This document shows positions 1 through 12,400 of a DNA stretch of 64,000 nucleotides, piece after piece. Under the pieces are notes generated by a model. It worked only from the letters and a program-made list of their open reading frames with translations, was not told where the DNA came from and did no database searches. The stretch lies in NCBI GenBank assembly GCA_008360955.1, contig LUCM01001813.1, forward strand, positions 1-64,000, read 5' to 3'. Each line of letters opens with the position of its first letter. Position 1 is the stretch's first letter. The stretch is from Fasciolopsis buskii. Lineage: Eukaryota > Platyhelminthes > Trematoda > Plagiorchiida > Fasciolidae. Position numbers and translations under genes: made by a program.

Positions 1-397
1 AACCGACAATTTCCCTTGAACCATCTCTAGACCATATTTAATGTTATGTATTGGCATGAATACGAAGAACTGAAAACGAGCTTGTTCGCCACGTTTTGTT
101 GTTCTGAACGAACGGCCTTTAACAGTTTCTGGGACTTCTTTTCACGTGCCACGTACTTACTGAAAATAGGAAGTTTTCTGCTTTATTAGCCGTTTGGTGC
201 GTGTTTTAATGTATCTGGGTTTTAATATCATTCTAATTGCCCTAATCTCTCAGAAGACATATCGAAATGTTGTTATTCGTTCTTCATGAATTTACGGTCA
301 CTTTTCATTTCACGACCCGTCAACAAGGAGCCAGCGTTGAGTTGTGCGAGAAATGAAAATTACGTTTGGGTTCATTTGTCCTAGGTTATCAATTCAG

Positions 398-444
398 AAT
401 TGGACCAGTACTTGGCCGTGTGTGGGAAACGAATTGGAGTTCGG
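398..444 (+). CDS. MSH6: MSH6 exon (lever region end)
   Basis: A 47-nt exon after an AATTCAG acceptor and before a GTGAGT donor. With one base from the upstream exon it reads [16 protein letters not shown] and runs directly into PNYWGTGRN of the next exon, matching the order in MSH6 (an ENEQSLLEYLEKQ-type helix, then the YWGxGRNR strand). The exon is too short to stand out alone; the joined frame and homology support it. The preceding exon is not visible in bases 1-397. Confidence 0.82.
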
Positions 445-3400
445 GTGAGTCTTTGTGCTTAATTCCTGATCTGAATCCAAAAGAAATTAATGGACTAAAT
501 TAATTTATGAACAACCATGTTATTGTCCTTTCACAGCCTAACTACTGGGGTACCGGGCGGAATCGGTTCCAAATCGAGGTACCGGATTCGTGCACCTCTC
601 GAATACCTTCCGACTGGCGTCTGTCTTCGCAGCGCCGGGGCGTTAAACGGTATCGAACGGAAGAAACACAAGATTGGCTCAGTCAAATGATCGAAGCAGA
701 GGAACGCAAAGATGTCGCACTTCGTGGTATCTTGCGGAACATATTTGCATCCTTCAGCAAAAGGTGAGCGTAGTTTAACAGTCGATCGTGCCTTGCGATC
801 TGAGTAAGCATGCTTCTATTATTGCTTGCAAACCGACTATGGGTGAACATCGGGTATACTGATTGGATGGACTACTTCCCCTTGATCGGAGTAATCATCA
901 CCGTCCAGTGTTGAATAGCAGAACCGCTGTATTTTGCCCAGAATTGCATATATCTATAAAAGGAGTGGATATTCAAAGGGAGCAGGGAATGCACCGACAC
1001 AGCCAAGAAAATAAAAATGCTGCAATAGCCAACACACGGAATATAGTCTAACTGTACAAACGCACGTGTTTTCAATCATTCTGATTCGATAGAAAATGAC
1101 AACACGATCGCCACTGCTCGCGGTTCACTGCCATATTCTTCTGTGTCTCCAGCCAACTGATTGGCAGGTCCTTTGTCTCCAACCATGAGAACGCACGACA
1201 CGTGCTTGACCCAAGTTTGTAGTACGTTTTATCATTCCACTTTGCCACTTCATCTGCTATCCCCCGCGTGGCTTCTTTCACTCCGTAGTGGGAACGCAAA
1301 ATAGGGCACGATGTTGTAGACGAGTGTTTGTCATACGCGGCATGTGATCCAACTAACTTAACCCATTAAGCTTCGTACGCTGAGATAAGATGTTTTCAAA
1401 ACCGGCACCCAATTCTAGATTTCTCACCTCTGCATTACTTGCCCGACCACTGCATCTAGTCCTGGCGACACTGTGTAGACATCGGTAATTGGAGACGTCC
1501 AATGGACAAGCATCTCCGATCCGCATACTCCATGTCTCGCAACCACACAACAGAGGTGAACGTACTGCGGCACGGGACATGACCTTTCAATTTCAATGAA
1601 ATATCAGGCGTAAATGAAATAAATCTAGCTTTCCAAAAGTCTGTTTCCTTCTACCCCACGGGAACGAATTGTTCTTCTGAATTCTTATCTTTTTTTTTTT
1701 TGAAAGGATTCTATTCTGCTGGGAAAATAGTTGCTGTGATATCATGACAAGCTGTTGACCTCCTCCCGAAGATCAGTTGTCGAGGCACGTGCTGACCTGC
1801 TATTATATCGTGCCATTTTTTGCTATTTTCATATCACGAGTTAAGCGGAAATGGCCCACCTCGAAGGTCTTTAGCACCCTAATGAGCCCTCGTTACGCCT
1901 CAATGCGTTGTGATCTGATGGGGAATCGGACGGCAACAAGTTGTCACCTCAAACCGAAAGAAAAGTTTTGCGTCGCGGGCAGGATTCGAACCTACGCGGG
2001 GAAACCCCATTGGATTTCAAGTCCAACGCCTTAACCACTCGGCCACCGCGACCGGCAACGTGGCGGCGTGCTAGTCGCTGCCATTGAAATCGGTTGGTCG
2101 TACATGTGGTTACGTGGTTCTTACGGCCGCCTTGGAGACCAAATTTTTTGCGATCGAACATGTGTGAACTACGTCGACGATAGTGTTTATTGATTTCACG
2201 TATTGTTATCGGTAATTTATTACATTTCTCTACCGGGAAAGATTGGTTTTTATCATGATTGTGGTAGAGGACGAACCTGGGTATTGGACTCAGAGGTTCA
2301 CTGATCTACCAGTGGATATCGACAGTCGTGAATAGTCACTTGAAGTCTTACTTATTGATCCAGATGACATAGGATAGCCAGTTGCCTGTCAGTCAGGTGT
2401 GGTATAGTTAGAATCTCGCACATCAACAGCAATGAAAATAATTCGCCGGATTTCCTTTTGTTATATCGGAACGGAAAGCAATATGGCGATGTGGAAAAAC
2501 CTGACTAGCTAGACGTAGACAGTTAGTCCGAGTCCAGGGCATTTACTTACACAGTAGCGGAGGAAATCGGTTTAGCATTATGACCATGGAGTAAGTTGAT
2601 TCGATTAATCAGCCAAGAGTATCTGGTACGAACTAATCGATTCTGCTGAACCACCTAATGACTGTCACCAGTTTAGTTGCATTATATCCGCTCGTGGAGT
2701 CTGCATCCCATCCCTCGATCAAATGTAAACCTTTGTGGAGTGAAAACTACTTGCTCGATGTTATCCAACACTCAGGTTGTTTCTATCTTTACTCAGCTTG
2801 TTGTGTGAAAAATACTGCATTGTTTCTCATCACGTTTACTCGTATGGGTGAACAGACGCATGCTTTATGAAACTCCTCATCTGACGAAAGTCCAGCTCTA
2901 TGCCGATTTATGTTAAACTGAGATCGATTTCCTGTGACACAAAATTGTGTTCGGTTGAGTCGCACACAGCTTAGTGGTTTAACGTAACACAATGGACTGA
3001 AATAATGCTTGGTCAGAACGTGCATGTCCTGCCTTATTTATTCACTTCACTATTAAATAACACGACGATGTGGAATTTTGTAACCGGCAGAGTTACGTAA
3101 CTCGTCAACTGATTCTCGCCTAGGAATACGAAATCGGTTGTCGTATTTCTAATTTTTCGCAAACTCGCCACAATCATTGGACCATCAACTTCCCAGTTGT
3201 ATGTCCGTCGATGTGACTTTTGTTAAACGGCTTTGCCCTCCCTTGTCGACGCACTCGAAAAATGAATGTCAGTAGTGTATGCACCGTGAATTGCGCTCAC
3301 TGATCTATACTAGCTACTTATCTGATGCGCTTTTCCTCTTTTCAGCGTCGTTCACATCCCTACTCCATGATCCATAATTATGTCTCTGTTACGGTGCTCG

Positions 3401-6400
3401 ATTTAGGTACACTGGCCACTTGTTAGGGACACCCAGGCTTGTGTGCCTAATAAATCCTGGAAAAATTCCTATTCGCTGTCCCTTCTCGTGGACAACGTTC
3501 TATGTGCACGGGGGCTGATTTGTACACACAGTTGGACGAGGCCTTTGTGACAGGTTTTTGGGGTCAAAGGTCATCGTCGCTCTTGTCAAATTAGATCGGG
3601 AGGTCAGTGCGCTAGCCACAAATCAATCTAAAGCGGGTGTGAAATTACCATGGACCGGTAAAATCTGTATAGGTCTATCGAATTGCCCAAAGGAATGGTT
3701 AATCGTCTTGTGCTTACATGTGGGGACGATGTAACGAGCAGTTCCATATCATAAGCACTTCGTGGTGTTAGCCACAGAACCTTTGAGCGAACAAGCCACT
3801 CGATTCGGGAACAAAAACCCGATGCAGCACTTCATGGCTATTAGTTTTGTCGCTCAGTCCAATCTTCTCTTTCAAATGTATAAATACGATATGCTCATTG
3901 TACCCGTTATTTGCAAGATGCCTCTCTAAGCTGAGACTAGCAATAATAGGTCTGTATACATTAGAAAAGATGACAGTTCGTTGTCTTGGTTATTTCTAGA
4001 GCTTGAATAAAGCCACATCTAATTCTAGGGAGGAGCACCACATCATTAATTGCGAGGGCTGGAGAGGATTCTACCAATTTGCGACCAAATTGGTTTCGTA
4101 ATCACGTCTGCCTTTCCTACCAAGAGAAAATTCGTAGTGTTCTCATTTACAGTTGCGTAACCTGGTCTTGCCCGTTCAGGAGGCTTAGTGCCTGTTTGTA
4201 TTCGACCACCAATGGGTTCGAACATCGTTGTGCGAATATCGAATAAGTAGCGGTGAGATTTATCCTCAGGTGTTCCGTGTTGATAATCGTTCTTTGATCG
4301 AGTTAATTCGTTTTCGCTGACCCCGATGCCTCGAATACGCTTCACATTTTACTACCGATTGTCTATATTTCCGTGCCGTTTTTTGTACATAGTGCATGAA
4401 GCTGGAATAGGCCAAGCAACGGGCAGCCTATAACTTGGCTTAAGGGTGTGATGGAGTCTAATTGGTCCTTGCAGCTGTCTCAAATGCTAAGGATTACCGT
4501 TGGTTAGAAACGCCACGGAATACAGCTCAGAATCGAATTCAGTGTTACGAATGCCTGGTCGTTAATTCTAGTCGTTTTTACTTTACTTTTTATTTCTCGG
4601 ACGGCACATGTATCAGATTGGGAATTGCGGCTACTGATAGAGTCCCAAACCAGAAAGTAACCTACCATAAGAGGATCGAACTCTCGATCTTCCATAATGT
4701 TAACCGTTTGATTACTGACTGACCTCGCCTCTTCCGTGAACACAAAAAACGGCCAAAACGTGCACGGTGAAAGCAGAAAGACCTTTTTATTGGTCTTCCT
4801 TGACTGTTTATCCACGCACGGTTCCAGTTCTCGTTCGTGCAAATGAAGTGACCGAAAAATAGACGGTGTGCAGAACCGCAAACTATGGTTTAGCCAGAAA
4901 TGTCCAAAAGAGGTTGATCTTTTGGGACTTATTTCTTCTTGTGTTCCACATGAAAAGGACATTCAAATAATGCCGTTTAAGAATCCGTAATTTGAATTTG
5001 AATTCAGTTTACTGTAGACAAAAACTTATCCCTCCGGGGTTGTCTCAGTTCATGACCACCAATATGCACTCTACACAGACTTCGGTAACTTCTATCAATG
5101 AATTTGATCCGATACGTTTATTTCCCGAGATGTCATTTGATTCCAAATGGTTTGGAAACGAAAACTTTCCCCTTGACAATCGAGTATAACCCAGCGGGTA
5201 CTCACGCAGAAAACTTGTCTACCATATGTTAAACAATAACAGTTAGTCTTTTTATCTGCTTCGTTTGCCAGAGATTGCCCGTAGAGATCAGCATCTTGAG
5301 TTGGTGGAGAGGAACTGTATTCTGACACGGACACGAGGCAAGTGCAAATAATGTTTAGTGGATGATTAGACAAAGTTAAAGTGTGTCGTCCAGATGAGCT
5401 ATGACACTAGGAGTGTCATGCAGAAAGACAAACGATCCTGGAAGTCTGCAAGTGAGGTAAGACCACATCGGTAATCTAGATGGGTGATTAATTGATAGGG
5501 TTATCGAGCCATATTGCAAACTAGTATTAAGTATATAACGAATATGGCACGCGGTTCTTCATATGGAGGTGGGGGTCAGTAGATGACGTGGCAACGTGGG
5601 ATTAGAAAATGTACAGCGAACTTAGGTAAAGTAGGTGTCTCACGTCTCGGTTGTTTTGGGTCCGAAAGATCCGTCAACTAGTTGGCTAGAGACACTTAAG
5701 GATATGACAGTGAACCGTGAAGAGTGGCGATCGTCTTGTCATTTTCTATCGAATCAGACTGATTGAAAGAGTGCGTCTGTACAGTTAGACTGTTTCTTGT
5801 GTTGGCTGTAGCAGCATCTTATCTTTTCCCGCCTTTGAAGGTCCACTCCCTGTTCCCCTTGGGTATTCACCCTTTTTATAGACACGTTATTTTTCGGAAA
5901 AGGCAGCGGTCAGTGAGGCTTGTCTTGCTGTTTAACGCTGGAGAATGATGTTTCCCTGAACATATCCAAGACACTTTTATAATACTCCTATTCAACCTTT
6001 TGTCGTACCGTCGATCCAGCATATTAGGTCTACGCACATCGACTGTGTGCCTTCCACTGAGTCATTCACCTGTCCATTTTATTCACAGTTTTGTTCAGTG
6101 GCATTTGGCGATGAAACATCTCGCTCAGCTCGACTGTCTTCTCTCGTTGGCAATCTATAGCATGAACGCTGCAGCGACCACATGTCGTCCGGAGTTTGTG
6201 GATTTACATGATTCTCAAGTAGTTGTAAGTCGTTTGAGGAATTTGACTGTTCTCTTGTACTGTTCGTTTGCCTGTTTGTGATCCGATGCTCAGTTCTGTC
6301 TCAGTTTCAAATTCGGTGGTTCTGGTGGTCATCATGATCGCCTGCTTTGTTTTTTATATGGATTTAGTTACTGGTTGAGGAATTCTGTCCGGGATTCTCA

Positions 6401-9400
6401 TTCCTGTGTTTTCCATCCATTCGTGAGCCATTTCTCTCATGAGCGTTGTCTTACAAATTTTGGTTTCATTTCCAAACGGATGCATATGCCTGATCGCGAG
6501 AATCGCGGGTGATTGAGGATCGCTACGATGCACCTGCTTAGGTCTGGTGGAATTATGACTGGAGGGGATACGACCAAGTGGTAAGCGGATCTGAACAATG
6601 CTGGTTTATTACGGTTTTCATTGAACTCTGTCGAACTCATTTGGGTACAATTTTTGCTAATTTTCCTTCGTTAGTGTAACGGGAAGTGCCTCCATCTTCA
6701 CCCGAGCAGATCTTGATGAGCTTGTTGATTAGCATTGGTTGTCACGAGTTCATTGAGTCACTTAATTACCCTAGTTCATTGCTATGGTATTTTGATTTGC
6801 TCTCCTTGGGTGAACCAACTAAACTATTTAGGAGTTGTGTTGGTTCTCACTGGTCTTTTCAAATCGAAGTCGCATGTTTTAAGGAAACCGATCCTATGGA
6901 ACGATCCACAATCCTTCATTTGTGAAGCCATTGTATGTCGTAAGTCCATCACTCCGTTCTCTCTCATTTTCCCCGGTTACCTACTAGCCTTTCTTGGAAA
7001 TCGAAGACGGTCTGCATCCCTGTTTAATCAACACATTCATGGGTGGCGATCTAATTGCGAACAGCGTTCGTTTGGGTTCTCCGAGCGTCGCATCGTCTTC
7101 ATCGTCACCACACCCAACGTCGGTCCTTGTGACAGGCCCTAACATGGGCGGAAAATCCACCTTGATGCGACAAACCGCATTGCTCGTTCTTTTGGCACAT
7201 TTGGTAAGTGACACGTTCAAGTAATTCAACTCCGTCGTCTGTTTCTGTCCTCGTGGATCGAATGGTAGTAGTGTCACTGAGGTCTGACTGATGTGGTGGT
7301 TGAGCAGTCATTTGGTTTGCTAGGTGCTTTCATTGGTCAAATGTTTGCATTAGATTTCCGGGCGCACCGAATTTCGAGAAATCTTAATGACTCGGAAATC
7401 CGATATCGGATGCCGATGCATAAAGCTCGTGTGGCTGTGAGCATTCGGATGCGATGATGATCTCGTGGATATTTGTGTTGCCAGGTATTGGCTGAAACTT
7501 TGCGTGAAATAGTTTGATTGATAGACATTACCGATAATTGAGAGAAGCGTACTGCATGTTCTCGTCGATGCCTTTTTGGTTTATTTTTCTTTGAAATAAA
7601 TGATAAGTAAACAATATATATAACACAAAATTCTATGCAGATCGTGTGCCATCGGAATCATGGCGAAGAACGAAAACAATGAGCGAGATAAGATCACCAC
7701 GCACGCTAGTTCCTCCATTCTTTTCTACACTTTACTGACCACCCGTCGTCATTCTTGATTCCTGTATGGGCTTGATACTACCAGTACCCATGAGATAATT
7801 CATCATGTGATATCAGCGCTCTACTCGCCACTAAAAAACCATGGAAGCACTGTGCAGCTGTTTCATCTTTGTTAGGGATCATCAGCAGTGAGTACCCACC
7901 GCGCCCGACTTGGGATGCGAACCCGGGACGAACGATTCTCAGTCGAACGCTTTAGCCATTACATCACCGGGCGCGCACTCAGCGGTCTGTCGAACTTCAT
8001 CGCATGATGTTGCTCCTATCCTTCACTGATTTGTACGGCCACGGGCCGCTGCCGCAAGCGATCGATCCCTACTGATGGACGACTTCTCTGCAGGTAGCCT
8101 GAGTACGACGAAGGCTTTGGAAATGGCCTACAGAGCTTGGTTATAGTATCGTTAAGGAATATTTGCAATCGACTTGACCAACTAGCCTCGGTTAGTTATG
8201 TAGATTAGGCTACCAATAGGGGCTTGGGTGGCCGGCCTATCAGACGTTTGAGCACTGGGGCAACGGGGCCAGTATCCGCGGTCATTAAGTTATTTGCATT
8301 CGTTTGTGGCCTAGTTTATCCCACAGTGTCTGGAATCACCTAACCTTAGGAAACCATAGTATAACTCACTTGTTTATTGGATGCTTGGAGCATGAATGCG
8401 AAGAAGACATGGCTCTGGCTCTAGGGCCCATTGCACTAAGGAGGATGACTCACCAACTTCGGGCGTAATAACCAACCAGACAATAGCGAGTTTCTGTCTA
8501 TCATCAAAGTAGCCTCTGACCTTACTGCAATTGGCTCACGCCGATTACTGATCGGTGCTATTTCTTCCGACTTGTTAGGGATCACCAGGTGTTACGCATT
8601 TACATCGGGTTCTAATCGATATCCGAACCCACAAAAGACGGTTGTTAATTGAATACCAATCTGTTAGGCTGTGCAGATTGATTTCCAGTGTTTCCTTTTC
8701 ATATTTGAATCCTTGATCTCGATAACTCTTTCTTTAAATTTGCCTTTCTCGCTAATACATTTTCGAGGCCAAATTGATGTTTATCCTTTAGTACGATTTG
8801 CAATGACATCTGGTCGTGAATTGGAATTCCGCTGATATCGATGAAATACGTTCAGCTATATTTCCTGAGATAAGCCTTTTTACTAGGCAAACGAGGGAAA
8901 ATCGAATAACCATTCCAATAAGCGGTCCTTATAAAGTGGGACTTACTCCGTTGTGACCGGTTGGAGGTCTTTCTGTCGAGGTGTGCCACGGGCGTACGTA
9001 TCCCTCAAGGTCCCTCCACTGCTGAGTATGTATGCAACTATTGTCGAAATTATCTTATTGGGGCTTTTTGTATACCAGGTTCATCTCGATTTTGTCTGCT
9101 GTCACTCCAATTCGACCTTCAGTGAGTCCAACCTATCCAATTTTTTTTCTTTGATTCGGCTGCTGTTCAGAATCACTGCAACTAAACGAATCAATGCATG
9201 CCCGGGTATTTTCCGAAATCAAACCATTTGGGAACATCATTTTCCACACTGTTGTAGCTAGCATTGTATTGCTGTGCCATTTTGGATAACTCGATTAACT
9301 CCCTATCGTCAATTTGGTCGTCGTGATAAATCCATAAAGATGTGGAGGTTGTGCGACGTTTCAATTCGACGCACCAATTACTCAAATTCATTTGGAATGC

Positions 9401-12400
9401 TCTCACAAAAGATACTGTCGAAAGTGGACTCATAATGTTAAGAAGTCTTGTTCATCTTAGCCCCTCGTAAATGTTTTGCTGTATCTGTCGTATTCGTTCA
9501 GGGTTGTCGTATTCCTGCCACGTCCTGTCGACTTACTCCCGTGGACCGAATTTTCTCCCGACTCGGAGCCAGCGATCGTTTGTTGGCTGGTGAAAGCACA
9601 TTCCTGGTTGAGTTGTCTGAGACTGCGGCCATTCTACGGCACGCTACTATGCACAGTCTTGTTCTGATGGATGAATTGGGGCGCGGCACTTCCACACACG
9701 ACGGGGTCGCATTGGCCAGTGCCGTGCTCCATTACTTGGCCAATCCGCCTAAGGATCGAGGCCCGCGCACATTATTCTCTACTCATTATCACGGTTTGGT
9801 TGATGAGGTTGCACAATACTATCGCAATTCTGCGGGAATTACTGAACAGTCATCACATGTTCCGATTGGACTCGGCCATATGGCAAGTGTAACGGCTTGC
9901 AGTCGTAACGGGTTGTGATTTTTCGCATATGAAGTAACACGTCGATTTTTTTCTTTTCCACAAATTTGCCTTCGATGTAGAATTAAGTTATCCTGTTCTT
10001 GTTTCCTAACTGATCAATGCGAATACTGTCTTCCTGGTCAGTGCTACTTGTTGCACCGAAATTGTTATGTTGAATCGTCCCATTAAATGCGAATCTGTAA
10101 GATTAAGGAGATACTCATTTTAGGGCTGTTGATAGCTCAAAAATACTGTTTTAATGCTTGTTTTTGATCTACATTCGTTGTAACCTGCTTCGTGGTTCCT
10201 GTCGATGAATACTTAATTAACGGCATGCGACCTGTTCGTGGGGTGTTCCTCCGTTAGTCTTCCGTCTTTTGATTCAGCGCTGATCTTGTCTTCTTCAGAA
10301 GCTAATGCTTTCGACTGTCTAGCATAACTTCCACTTTAGCAGACTGAGACAAGGCGAAAATTCCCAAACCACCTACCAACAATTCTGATGTTCTCTGGGC
10401 TGCGTTCTCATCTTTTGGTTCCATTTTCGACCCAAATTAACAATATTTCGACTCCCCCATCTAAAATGTCTAAATGTATTATTGATATCGTCCTTTGTCA
10501 AGCTATTTTTAACTCCACAAGCTTCGCCTAATTTCATGATAGTCTATCTTCAGTTGGATGTTTTCCTCTTCCCCGTTAGGTCAACAGTTAAATCCGTCTA
10601 AATGATTTCCATGTGTTTCCATTCGTTGTCTCTCACTTTTCCTCACAAATTCGGTTATATTTAATTTCATCTTGCACAGACTTAGTTCCGCCAGATATTT
10701 GGTTATTAGCCTAGACTCCAATATAGGCTGGGCATCTCATATTCGGAACTGTATCGGAAAATTGTGATGCTCACCATTTCAAATTAGAAAACAGACCTTT
10801 TTGGGCACCTCAAGTTTGTTCATCACTATGTTCCTCCGGTCTTACCGTATTGTTCACCCGTAATTTTTCCTGGCCCGCCAAATTTACACTTTAGCGCTCT
10901 TTCGCGGGACTTGGTAATTGTTAGCTACGTCTCATTTCCCCCTTTGGTTTTCCTTTGACCGGACCTGTCAATCACTGTTACGTTGCCCTGCCCCGTAAGG
11001 TATTCCAAGATCCAGTACATCTACTACACACTGACTTATCTCTGGGCCGTTCTCACTCATTCACTCTATTTGAATTTCAGGACCCTCCTTCGTGAATTAT
11101 TATAAATACAAGCGCTCCTGTATCCTGTCTGTCGCGGATTCTCTTGTACTCACTCTTGTGTATTTCGTTTACTTTACACCAGGTTTTTCAGAACTTTTTA
11201 ATTGAAATTTGAACATGCGGCTTGCCAGTTTGCCATACAAGTGCAAAATGCAGATAGTAATGGCAGACGTGAAATGATCAGACAAACTGTTCATCTCTTG
11301 ACAACACGTTCAAGTTGCCGTAACACTCGCATCTGGATGATGTTTCGTTTTCAGCTGATCACGTAATGAGTTTAATTAGCCCATTTGAAATGTAAGCTCC
11401 TGTTTATGTAAATTAGTAAATCTGGTATAGCAGTGGTATGCCATTCTATTTCTTGATGTTAGCAATGTTTTTTCCTCCCTGTCTGCCTGATATCAGGCTT
11501 GCATGGTCGAGGAACAGGCAGCCACGGAACCAGGTATGGAGAATATCACTTTTCTATACAAATTTGTTCCTGGGGCTTGTCCGAAAAGCTATGGATTTAA
11601 TGCTGCCCGGTTGGCTCACTTGCCGGATAAGGTGCGTCCTGTTTTTCTCTGTTAGTTTGTGTCGTAATTGATCATGTTAGCCAATTTTACAATTTGACCA
11701 AATTAATCAAATTTCAGCCCTGTGAAAATATTCAGTTAAAGTCACTGCTTCCTCGATTCATGCAGGAGCCCAACAGCCCCGCATAATGTTTGCGCTTGCA
11801 ACTTATGGGTTCCATGGTTTCGTGATGATTTCTGGGTGTAGAATGCATGTTCAGTGATTTATTTATCTCCGAGTTAATCACTGCTTACAAACAGCTTAAT
11901 CTAGTGACTATTGTTGATTGGTTGAGTGTATTTTCGTTTACTCGGTAATTTTTGCCAAACGCAAGGAACGCAAGCACTGTGTAAAAAGTGCGCTAACTCC
12001 CGTCAATCGGGAACCCAAAATCCGAAAGGGGTCTCGAAACACAAGGTTTCACTGATCTAGTAGTTCTCAAGAGTAATATAATATCTTTCAAGCATTCATT
12101 ATGTAGTTCGTTCGGCTTTCTCAATACTGTTCACTAGTAGGGATTCTGACATCCAGGTATTTGTTCTGCTGTCGGTTTCTGTCTGTTCCCTCCCGCGTCA
12201 GCTCGTTTACGTTGTTGAGTTTTGCTTGTGTTGTCTTCGTCTCACTATCCATGAGTCAAAGTTCTTGCTTTGAAAAACGGATAGTGTCGGTTGGTGATAA
12301 CTGGTGACTCACCGTCGTCCACTGCACATGACCTAATGGTACCTCATGCGGTTCTATGCGGCTTCGAGGTCGGTTGCCCGGTCCGAGTACGGTCGGTGGC

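Noticed and set aside
4504..4962. 152-codon minus-strand open frame
   Set aside because: No recognisable motif, no splice context, inside an MSH6 intron and overlapped by an open frame on the other strand.
6735..7142. 135-codon plus-strand open frame
   Set aside because: Out of frame with the real MSH6 Walker A exon 6988-7203 that it overlaps.
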